64,000 nucleotides of DNA. Source: Marinibacterium profundimaris (lineage in GTDB: Bacteria; Pseudomonadota; Alphaproteobacteria; Rhodobacterales; Rhodobacteraceae). Where the stretch lies: assembly GCF_002210095.1 (NCBI RefSeq), contig NZ_AQQR01000013.1:1-64000 (forward strand), written 5' to 3'. The notes beneath the pieces were generated by a model. The model had not been told where the DNA came from. It saw nothing but the letters and a program-made list of their open reading frames with translations, and did not search any database. Shown here in pieces: positions 27,332 to 36,800 of this stretch. Position numbers and translations under genes: made by a program. The stretch's first letter is position 1. Each line of letters starts with the position of its first letter.

Positions 27332-28401
27332 TCTATTCCGGTCTGACGAAACAGTTCGACGGATCCGCGCAGCCTGCGCTGGACGGGATCGACGCCCGTA
27401 TCGAAAGCGGAGAATTCGTCGCCCTTCTGGGGCCTTCGGGTTGCGGCAAGACCACGCTGCTGCGCCTGACCGCCGGGTTCGAAGAGCCCACGGGCGGCGA
27501 GATCCGCATGGGCGATACGCAGGTGGCGGGGCCGGGCTGTTTCGTGCCGCCCGAGGACCGTGGCGTGGGCATCGTGTTTCAAAGCTATGCCCTCTGGCCG
27601 CACATGACCGTGGCGGGCAACGTGTCCTACCCGCTGGAGGTTCGCGGGCTGGCACGGGCAGAGCGCGCCCGGCGGGTGGAGGAGGCGCTGTCGCTGACCG
27701 GCTTGACCGAGTTCGCCCACCGCGCCCCGGCGCAGCTTTCGGGCGGGCAGCGGCAGCGGGTGGCGCTGGCGCGCTGCCTGGTGGCCGAACCGCGCGCGGT
27801 CCTGCTGGATGAGCCGCTCGCGAACCTCGATCTGGCGCTGCGGGCCTCGATGCAGGAGAACTTCACGGCGTTCCACAGACGCACCGGCGCGACGATGCTC
27901 TACGTGACCCACGATCAGGGCGAGGCGCTGGCGCTGGCAACCCGAGTGGCGGTGATGGAGCGCGGTCGGATCCGCCAGTTCGCCGCGCCCGAGGTGCTGT
28001 ATTCCGAGCCCGCGGATTGCTTCGTTGCGGGCTTCGTGGGGGACGGCGCGGTGGTCTCCGCCAGCGCGGCGGGGCCGTTGGGCCGCAACGGACTGGAGGT
28101 CGAGACGATGGGTCTGCGGGTCGCGGCGCGGAGCAATGAGGCCCTGCCGACCCATCTGTGCATCCGTCCCGAGGATGTAAGCCTGACCGACGAGGGCGGG
28201 CTGCGCGCACGGGTGCGAGGCTGTACATATCAGGGCGGGCGGTTCCGGGTCGTGCTGGACACGGGCGGCGAGGATCTCGTTGCGTTCTCGCGCCTGCGTC
28301 TGGAGGTGGGGGCGCAGGTCGGTCTTCGGATTGATAGGCCCTGGGCCTTTCGCGAACCCGGTCTGAGCGCGCTTCCCGCGCGGGCGACGGCCCATGTTTG
28401 A
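27319..28401 (+). CDS. ABC importer ATPase (AfuC/FbpC/PotA-like)
   Basis: A 360-residue ATPase with Walker A (GPSGCGKTT), signature LSGGQRQRVALAR, Walker B (LLDEPLANLD) and a C-terminal TOBE-type domain (about 290-355). The start is GTG at 27319, preceded by AAAGGAG and lying inside the end of the permease gene. Size and domains match AfuC/FbpC. Its stop overlaps the following metallo-beta-lactamase gene by 8 bp. Confidence 0.9.
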   Translation: MAELIYSGLTKQFDGSAQPALDGIDARIESGEFVALLGPSGCGKTTLLRLTAGFEEPTGGEIRMGDTQVAGPGCFVPPEDRGVGIVFQSYALWPHMTVAGNVSYPLEVRGLARAERARRVEEALSLTGLTEFAHRAPAQLSGGQRQRVALARCLVAEPRAVLLDEPLANLDLALRASMQENFTAFHRRTGATMLYVTHDQGEALALATRVAVMERGRIRQFAAPEVLYSEPADCFVAGFVGDGAVVSASAAGPLGRNGLEVETMGLRVAARSNEALPTHLCIRPEDVSLTDEGGLRARVRGCTYQGGRFRVVLDTGGEDLVAFSRLRLEVGAQVGLRIDRPWAFREPGLSALPARATAHV

Positions 28402-29479
28402 CGCGACCCGCAGTCCCGCGCCCTGGGTCGAGGTTCTGTCGGGCCTGGGCGAGAAGGGACCGGCCTGCATCCGGATCTGGACCGGCCGCGAAGTCTGGCT
28501 CCTGGATGTGGGCGCAGGACCCGAGGCGTCCTCGCCGTTCTGCCCGGCGTGGCTGGACGGTGCGGACCGGGTTCTGATCACCCATGACCACATCGACCAT
28601 ATCGGAGGCGCCGGTTTCGCGGTGACGGCCGGTTTGCCCATCCACTGCACGGCCGAGACCGCGCGATCCCTGCCGCCGGGGGCCGATGTGCATCTGCTGC
28701 CGCATCACGGCCAGACCGAGATCGCGGGCACCGTGCTGAGCACCGGACCCAACGGCCATGCCTGCGGCGGGGTATGGTTCCACGTCGCGGTTGGCGAGGG
28801 GCTGTTCTTTTCCGGCGACTGGTCGGAGGAATCGGATTGGTTCGCATATGCGCCGCCTCCCGAGGCGGCGGTGGCGCTGATCGACTGTTCCTATCACCTG
28901 AACGATGTCCCGCAGGAGGCCCGCCGGGCCGCGCTCGATGCCGCGCTCGATACGAGCCGCCATCGCCAGCACCTGTTCCCGGTCCCGCCTTCGGGCCGCG
29001 CGGGGGAGCTGGCGCTGCATCTGCTGCCGCGTGGTGGCGTCACTCTCGACGACACCTGCAGGGCGGCCTTGCGGCAGATGCTGGAAGACGGCAGCGTGGC
29101 CCCCGGGGCAGAGGCCCTGTGGCCGCTGATCGAGGCGCCTTTCGACCGGGCCGCGCGCTACCTGATCTGCGACACGCCCAATGCGGACGCCGGCGCGGCC
29201 TGGGCCATCGTCCGGGACTGGCGCGACACCGGACGGCTGGGCCGGGAAGCGACGGTGATCTTCACCGGCCACATGACGGCCCATGCCCGCGCGATCATGG
29301 CCCATGGCGGGCAGTTTCTGCGCTGGAACGTTCATCCGCCGCTGCGTGACCAGATCGCAATGATCCACCGCCTGCGGGCCAGCCGCTTCGCGCCGCTGTT
29401 CTGCGATTGCCCCGAAGACTACCTTCTGGAGACACGGTTCGGCACGGCACTTCTGTTGAATGAAAGACTGTTTCTGTGA
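28394..29479 (+). CDS. Metallo-beta-lactamase-fold hydrolase
   Basis: A 361-residue protein with the metal motif HDHIDH (64-69), a His in GPNGHACGG, an Asp in FFSGDWSEES and a late FTGHMTAH, which together give the two-metal site of the fold. The C-terminal half is longer than in small family members such as PhnP. Relatives include phosphodiesterases and ribonucleases. Overlap with the ATPase gene and with the next phosphatase places it in the same operon, so a phosphodiesterase acting before the two phosphatases is plausible but unproven. Confidence 0.82.
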   Translation: MFDATRSPAPWVEVLSGLGEKGPACIRIWTGREVWLLDVGAGPEASSPFCPAWLDGADRVLITHDHIDHIGGAGFAVTAGLPIHCTAETARSLPPGADVHLLPHHGQTEIAGTVLSTGPNGHACGGVWFHVAVGEGLFFSGDWSEESDWFAYAPPPEAAVALIDCSYHLNDVPQEARRAALDAALDTSRHRQHLFPVPPSGRAGELALHLLPRGGVTLDDTCRAALRQMLEDGSVAPGAEALWPLIEAPFDRAARYLICDTPNADAGAAWAIVRDWRDTGRLGREATVIFTGHMTAHARAIMAHGGQFLRWNVHPPLRDQIAMIHRLRASRFAPLFCDCPEDYLLETRFGTALLLNERLFL

Positions 29480-30042
29480 CTGACTTGCCGGGCCGGGCCT
29501 TCCTGGTAATTCGCCATGGCCAGACCGATGCCAATCGCGACAAGCTGATCGCGGGCCGTACCGAAGCGCAGCTGACCGATGCGGGCCGGGCCGGGGCCCG
29601 TGCCCTTGCGACGTGGAGCTGGCCGCTTGTGGCGCTCTTCTCCTCGCCCCAGCAGCGCGCGAGAGAGACCGCGGCGCTGGCCTTTCCCGATGTGCCCACG
29701 ACGGTGATCGAACGCTTGCGCGAACGCGACTGGGGCATCTACGAGGGCCGCCCCGTCAGCCAGCTGCCGCCGCGCAGATCGACGCCGGAGGCGGGCGAAG
29801 GCTGGGACGTATTCCGTGACCGGGTGCAGGCGGCCCTGATCGAGGGCATCGCGGCCACGCCCGAAGGGCACCTGCCGGTCATCGTCGCGCATTCCGGGGT
29901 GGTCCGCGCCACCCGCGCGATCACCGGGGGCACGCCGCTGGGACCTTCGCCCCCGAACACCACCCCCATCCTCTACAGCCCCGGACCCGCGGGCTGGACC
30001 GAAATTGAACTGACCGGAGAAACACTTCCTTGGATTGCGTGA
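29476..30042 (+). CDS. Histidine phosphatase family protein (phosphoglycerate mutase-like)
   Basis: A 188-residue enzyme with the RHG nucleophile motif (VIRHGQTDANRDK, His14), ERDWGIYEG in the middle and the second catalytic His in VIVAHSGVVRA. It matches broad-specificity phosphatases such as GpmB/CobC rather than true mutases in length. It starts within the preceding stop and overlaps the HAD gene by 13 bp. In context it is the second of three phosphate-removing enzymes after the importer. Confidence 0.88.
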   Translation: MTDLPGRAFLVIRHGQTDANRDKLIAGRTEAQLTDAGRAGARALATWSWPLVALFSSPQQRARETAALAFPDVPTTVIERLRERDWGIYEGRPVSQLPPRRSTPEAGEGWDVFRDRVQAALIEGIAATPEGHLPVIVAHSGVVRATRAITGGTPLGPSPPNTTPILYSPGPAGWTEIELTGETLPWIA

Positions 30043-30476
30043 TTTTCGACATCGACGGCACACTGGCCGAATTCGACAGCCAGCGGCTGGGGCACCTGGT
30101 ACATGGCGAAGACAAGCACTGGGATGCCTTCCACGACGAAATGGCAGCAGCCGCCGTCATCGCACCGGTGGCCCGGCTGCTGGCGCGTCTGCAAGCGCAG
30201 GGCGAAGCCATCATTCTGTGCTCCGGCCGGCCCGAGGGCTGGCGGCACCGGACCCGGGAGTGGCTGGAGAAGGCCGGCATTTCCCATGACGCGCTCTACC
30301 TGCGCCGCCCGGAAGAGGACCGGGATTCAGATCCGGAGGTCAAACGCGCCGCGCTCGAACGGATCCGTGCCGACGGGTATACCCCGTGGCTGGTCGTGGA
30401 CGACCGACAGTCGGTGGTCGATTTCTGGCGTTCGGCGGGTCTTACCTGCCTTCAATGTGCCCCGGGCAAGTTCTGA
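30030..30476 (+). CDS. Small HAD hydrolase, PNKP 3'-phosphatase-like
   Basis: A 148-residue HAD protein resembling the phosphatase domain of T4 polynucleotide kinase. It has FDIDGTLAEF (Asp7 nucleophile, Asp9), LCSGRPEGWR with the motif II Ser, and a LVVDDRQSVVDFW acidic motif. There is no kinase domain. The only start that keeps motif I is TTG at 30030, inside the preceding gene, with GAGAA upstream. It is the last gene of the operon. Substrate could be a small phosphomonoester; it is too small to carry a cap domain. Confidence 0.8.
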   Translation: MDCVIFDIDGTLAEFDSQRLGHLVHGEDKHWDAFHDEMAAAAVIAPVARLLARLQAQGEAIILCSGRPEGWRHRTREWLEKAGISHDALYLRRPEEDRDSDPEVKRAALERIRADGYTPWLVVDDRQSVVDFWRSAGLTCLQCAPGKF

Positions 30477-30498
30477 GGCACGGCAGAAGCCCTAGGGC

Positions 30499-30594
30499 GG
30501 CTCTGTCAGGGCAACGCGGCTTGCGGTAGGGTCGGTGGCTCCGATGCCGTCCCGGGATGACGAAACGCGATCCGTTCAAGTGTTTCAAGACCAG
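30499..30594 (+). mobile_element. IS6-like left-end fragment with the start of a transposase
   Basis: Sequence beginning GGCTCTGTCAGGGCAACGCG resembles IS6-family termini, and 58 bp further a frame opens MTKRDPFKCFKT (30557), the usual N terminus of an IS6-type transposase. The similarity stops after about twelve codons. A related 50-bp sequence lies at 38561-38610. The remaining 30595-30848 contains a short hairpin (GGACGGCCATTCTGCCGTCC, 30613-30632) and an inverted repeat around CGAATTGG/CCAATTCG, but no gene. Confidence 0.5.
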
Positions 30595-30848
30595 AAAATT
30601 CGACGACGGGGGCGGCATAAGGGACGGCCATTCTGCCGTCCTTGAGACGCGCTCGAATTGGTCTGGCGCCCCCCTGACAAGGCCGTCACGAGGAACAGCA
30701 GCACACGCCCCAATTCGAAAAGCGTTGCCAGGTCGCAGAGCGGGCGGCACCATGGCCCGAATGAAGTCTACCCGGAAAAGACCGGTCAATTGGGGATCGG
30801 GGTGCAATTTCAGGTTGTGACGACTTCTTGCGCCAGACGGGGGGACAG

Positions 30849-33800
30849 ATGGCAAACTCAAACGGTTTTTCCGAAGCCGCAAGGCGTTCTGCGATCCTGT
30901 TCATCCGCCATCGACCCGGGCCGAGACCTGTCGCGATGTCTCTGACCGTGCTCTGCGCGGGGGTGATGGGCGCGCCCGTCCGGGCGGACTGCACGCGACC
31001 CGATACAACGGAATTGACCTGTTCCGGCGATCTTGCCGTGACGGATTTCAGCTTGCCCGGCACGACGTCCGATGAGACCGCGACGATGACCTTCGAAAAC
31101 GCGTCGAACACCGGGGTCACGGGGGCGCCGTCGGGCACGGCGCCGGTCTGGAACTTTGACGTCGGAGCACCTGAATACAGCGAGACCGCCGCAACGACCG
31201 TTCTCAAGGTCGACCTGTCGGACGGGTTCGGGGTCACCTCGCCTTCGGCGCAGGGGATCCTTGTGAATTCGACGGGCAGCATCGGCAATGAGCACGGCGA
31301 GAACAAGGGGTCCGGCGACCGCGACGGCAAGGATGGTGGCGTGGGCGGTGGCGGAGGGGCCGTGACCGCGACGGTTTCAGGTGTGACCGTCTCCGGAGCA
31401 CTTGAAGGGATCGGCGTCTACAGCTCCGGCGGACAAGGTGGCAAGGGGGCCGAGGGCCATTCGGTATCGGGTGGCCACGGCCGGGGTGGCGCCGGGGGCC
31501 AGGGCGGTGCGGGGGGCCAGGTCTCGGCCACGTTCACCGGGGTCCAGGTCACGGGCATGCCGGCCATTTCTGGTGCCAGTATCGGCGGCGGCGCCAATAC
31601 CGGCGGGTCCGGAAAGTCGTGTGATCACAGCGCCTACGGTGGCCAGGGAGGCATGGGAGGCCACGGTGGCGCCGTGACGATCACGGCCAGCGGGCTTTCG
31701 TCCGAGGGCGGCATCGGGATTGTCGCCACGTCCCAGGGCGGGGCGGGCGGCAAGGGCGGCGAAGGCGAGGATGTCTGCAACGGGCATGGCTATGGCGGCA
31801 CGGGCGGTGTGGGTGGCACCGGTGGCGTGGTCGAAATAACCAATGTGTCGGGCAACGAGGCCGGCGGTCTCGACATAAATGCCACCGATGGACCGGGCCT
31901 CATGGCCGAAAGCATCGCCGGCGACGGTGGCAGGGGCGGCGACGCGAAGGTCGGGGCCGGGTTGGGCAAGTCCACGGGGGGCAACGGGGGCCAGGGCGGA
32001 ACGGGCAGCGCCGTGACGATCCATGTCGCTGAACCCGGCGGCTCGACGGCCAGCATCGTGACCGACAGCTACCAGGCGCCGGCCATCATCGCCCGAAGCT
32101 ACGGAGGGGCCGGCGGAGACGGGGGCAAAGCGGATTCCTCTTCCGCCACCGGCGGGGCCGGGGCCGGATCCGGACCTGCCGGGGACGTCACGGTGACGTA
32201 TGCCGGAAACATCCATACACGTCAGGGTGCATCGGACGCCATCATGGCGCAGTCCATCGGCGGTTTCAGCGGTGATGGCGGAACGGCGTCGGGCATTGTC
32301 GCGTATGGCGCCAGCAGCGAGAGCGCGGGCAGCGGCGGACAGGTGAGCGTGACCTACAACGGGTCGGACGACACCTCGATCCGGACCGATGCGGACAATT
32401 CGGATGCGATCTTTGCGCAAAGCCAGGGCGGCGGCGGCGGCAAATCGTCCCGCACGCAGGGGCTGGTGGCATTGTCGGGCACGGCCTCGGGCGCGTCGGG
32501 TGGGAATGGCGGGACGGTCGACGTGACACTCTCGGGCGTCATCGAGACCAGCGGCGACCGCAGCCGGGGCGTCATGGCCCAGTCGATCGGCGGGACAGGC
32601 GGCGACGGCGGAGACGCGCGCGGTTTCACCTCGATCGGAGGGACCGGCAAAGGCGGCGGTGCGGGCGGCGAGGTCACACTCGAGACATCGGCCACGATCA
32701 CGACCTCGGGCGACGACGCAACCGGGGTTCTTGCGCAATCCATCGGCGGTGGTGGCGGCGCGGCCAGCTCGACCGCCGGTCTGGTCGCCATCGGCGGCAA
32801 GGGCGGTTCAGGGTCCACCGGAGGCAGGGCGGCGGTCACCGCGAGCGGCAGCATCACCACCTCGGGCACCGGCGCGGACGGCATCGTCGCACAGAGCGTC
32901 GGCGGATCAGGTGGCCACGGCTCGAACACGCTTGGTGTCGGGGTGGGCTTTTCTCTGTCGGTCGCCGGGGACGGTGGCACCGGCAACAACGGCGGTACCG
33001 CCTACGTGAAGACCGAGGCGGGCTCGTCGGTCAGCACCGGCGGCGACAATGCACGCGGCATCGCCATCGGCAGCGTCGGCGGCGGCGGCGGTTCGGCGGG
33101 CAACTCGCTGTCGGTTTCGGCGACGGACACGCCGGACATCTCGGTGTCGATCGGCGGCTCCGGCGGGGCGGCGGGGAATGGCGGCTCGGTTCTGGCTTCC
33201 CTGTTCGGCAACGTGTCCACGACCGGCGACAATGCCACCGGCATATCGGCGATCAGCGCCGGCGGATCGGGTGGTTCGGCGGCCACGACCGTGGCGGCGA
33301 CGGCCGGGCTGGGCACGCTGGGTATCGCCATCGGCGGCGACGGATCCGGCGGCGGCGTGGGTGGGCAGGCGTCGATCTGCCGTGGCGGTACAAGCAGCAG
33401 CGACGTCTGTGACGTGCCGGGCACCGGGGGGACCGTGACGACCTCGGGCGACGGGGCGATCGGGGTCCTTGCGGTGTCGGCGGGGGGCGGCGGCGGCCAA
33501 TCGGGCGCCGCAGTCTCGGCCAATGCCGGGGCAGGCGTCAACCTGTCGGTCGGAGGGGATGGCGGTGCCGGTGGGTTCGCCTACGAAGTCGAGATCTATT
33601 CGACCGGCGGTATCAGCACATCGGGCGATGCCTCGGCCGCGCTGTTGGCTACCAGCGTCGGCGGGTCCGGCGGCGCCGGGCATGTCGTCGGGGCGATCGG
33701 CACCATCGGCGAGGCCGACCTGAACATGAGCATCGGTGGTGAAGGCGGCAAGGCCGGCAACAGTTCGGACGTGACGGTCGTCTCCGTCGAGACGCTGGCC

Positions 33801-36800
33801 ACCGGGGGGCAGGTCTCGCCCGGGATCCAGGCGGTCAGCCAGGCCGGCAGCGGGGGCAGTGGCGCGACCGTGATCGCCGCGCAGGGCGTGTCGGCGGGGT
33901 CGGCCAACATCAGCGTCGGCGGGAAGGGCGGAGGCGGCGGCACGGCCGCCAAGGTCGACGTCGACTGGTCCGGAGACACGCTGACCACCGGGGGCGATCA
34001 ATCGCCCGGCATCCTCGCCATCAGCGGTGGCGGCTCGGGCGGAGTGGCCGGGTTCACCATGGGCGGGCAGGGTGTCGGCCTGGGGTCGGTCGATGTCAAC
34101 GTGGGCGCCGAGGGTGGCGCGGGCGGCACCGCGGGCGCCGTGACGGTCTCGGCCTCGGGCGCGATCCGGACAGGTGGGTTCCAGTCCGAAGGCATCACGG
34201 CCATCAGCCAGGGCGGCAATGGCGGGCGTGGCAGCGGGGCGATCACCGGGGCCGGTATCTCGCAGGCGTCGGCCACGGTCACCCTGGGCGGCGGAGGCGG
34301 CAGCGGTGGCATTGCCGGGACGGCCTCGGTCAGCACGGATGCCAGCGCTTCGATCAGCACCGATGGCAGCAACGCGGCGGGCATCCGGGCGCTCAGCCTG
34401 GGCGGCAACGGTGGCACTGGCGGCTTCGCGCTCGAAGCCGGGATGAACGCCGACTTCGGCGACGGCTACCCGCAGGGCGATGCCTCGCTGACCATGGGCG
34501 GAGACGGCGGCGGCGGCGGGCAGGCCGGGACCGCCTCGGTCGACAACAAGGGCACGATCACGACCGGCGATTTCAACAGCGCCGCGATCCAGGTCCAGTC
34601 CATCGGCGGGTCGGGCGGCGCCGGCGGCATGGCGGCTTCGGGTACCGTCAACATCGGGCCGGGCGAGGACATCGATGTCTCGGTCGTGCTGGGCGGTGCG
34701 GGCGGCGGCGGCGGCAAGGCCGGTGCGGCGAGCGTCACCAACAGCGGCGCGCTGTCGACCAGCGGCGACAATTCGGACGGTCTGCTGGCCCAGTCGGTCG
34801 GCGGTTCCGGCGGGGCAGGCGGGCTGACGTACAACGTGCTCGGCAACCTGCTTGCCGGCGGGTCCATCGGGACCGACCTTGGCGTCTCGGTCGGGGGCGC
34901 GGGGGGCGGCAGCGGCACCGGTGGCGCCGTCACGGTGACCAACAACGCGGCCATCACGACTGGCGGCACCAGTTCAAGCGCCATCTATGCCCAGTCGGTC
35001 GGTGGAAACGGCGGCAAGGGCGGCTTTGGCGGCACCGGCATCTACAACCTGCCCGGCAGTTCCGGGGAAGGCGAAACCACGGTATCGCTGGCCTTCCGGA
35101 CAACGGTCGGCGGCAGCGGCGGCGGATCGGCCAAGGGCGGGGACATCACGGTCACCAACCAGTCCGGCGGCACCATCGCCACCACCGGCGCGGGCGCCTA
35201 CGGTATCTTTGCCCAGTCGGTGGGCGGCAACGGGGGCGACGGCGGGCTGGCCTCCACATATTCCAAGAGCGTCGCCGGGACCTGTTCGGACACCGACGGG
35301 CAGGGCGAAACCTCCTGCGAGAACGAGGAAGGCGAGACCAGTTCGATCACCGCGTCGCTGGACCTCGACATCGGCGGCGATGGCGCGGCAGGCGCCGATG
35401 CGGGGGCGGTCAGGGTCACCAACGATGCCGACCTGTCGACTTCGGGCGACGTGGCCCACGGCATCTTTGCGCAATCGGTCGGCGGCGGCGGCGGAATTGG
35501 CGGGGCGACCTCGACCAGCAAGAGCAGCTTTTACAGCCGCCAGATCAGCGAGAACAGCGACGACACCAAATCCAGGCTGGGCGAAGATTCGAAGATCAGC
35601 GACCTCGGGACAGATTTCGGCAAGGCCGACATCCGCATCGGCGGGATGGGCGGAGCGGCCGGGAACGGTGGGCAGACCGAGGTGACCAACAGCGGGTCGG
35701 TGTCGACCGCCGGGGTGAATGCCTATGGCATCTATGCTCAATCCGTCGGTGGCGGCGGTGGTTCGGGTGGCGAGGCCAATGACGCCAAGGCCGAGTACTC
35801 GATCCAGATCAGCGGTTCGGGCAGGCAGGCCGGGAACGGCGGCACGACCACGATCACCAACAGCGGAGCGATCTCAACGCAGGGGTATGCCAGCGCGGCG
35901 CTCTTTGCCCAGTCCATCGGCGGCGGCGGTGGCAATACCGGGGGCAAGACCAACCGCAAGGCGATAGCCAACGCCGACGTCATTATCGGCGGGTTGAATG
36001 GCGCGTCGGGCAACGGCGGCGATGTCGAAGTCTCGTCGCGGACCGGCACGATCCGAACCGCCGCCGAACAATCGCCGGGGCTTTTCGCGCAATCGGTCGG
36101 TGGCGGCGGGGGAACCCTGTTCGGCAGTCTCGGACAGGCCTCGGAGGATTTCGAGGGCGGACTTACCTTCGGCGGTGAAAGCGATTACGGCGACGGCGGC
36201 CAGGTGACCGTCAACAGCAGCTCGGATATCCGCACCGGGCCCGCGACACCGGGTATGCTCAACGCCGCGTCCATGGGGATCTTCGCCCAATCGGTGGGCG
36301 GCGGTGGCGGCTATGGCGGGTCCATGTTCCTCAGCGACAAGACGCGCGTCGGCGCCAACGTCCAGCAATCCAACGCGAGCGAGGCCAACGGCAAGGCTGT
36401 GACGATCGACGCCAGCGGCTCCATCACCACGATGGGCGCGAATTCGGTCGGGATCTTCGCACAATCCGTCGGGGGCGGGGGCGGCGTGCTGGGCAACATC
36501 GACGACACCTCGACCGATGGCGCCTACGTGGGCAGTTTCGGCGGCACGGGGACGGCTGGCAAGGTCAGCGTGACCTTCAGCGGGGACCAGCTCAGCACGA
36601 CCGGCGACGGGGCGACGGGCATCTTCGCCCAGTATGCCGGTGGCTCGGGCGGGCAGGCCGCAGTCGCGGACACCACCGTCGCGGTCGCGGTTTCCGGAGC
36701 GGTATCGGCCAGCGGCACCGGCGCGCATGGGCTCTGGGTCGAAAACGGCGGCAGCGGTGCCGGCGGGGTGGACATCACGGTGGCCCTGGGCGCGACGATC

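Noticed and set aside
25484-27655. - strand frame of over 700 codons opposite the fused permease
   Set aside because: Highly charged low-complexity translation with no motif; it is the complement of membrane-segment codons on the + strand.
24660-28401. Annotation of the importer as a ferric-iron transporter
   Set aside because: The family-1 receptor fold alone does not prove iron binding. The DeoR regulator, sugar-phosphate transporter-like layout and three phosphatases make an organophosphate ligand more likely.
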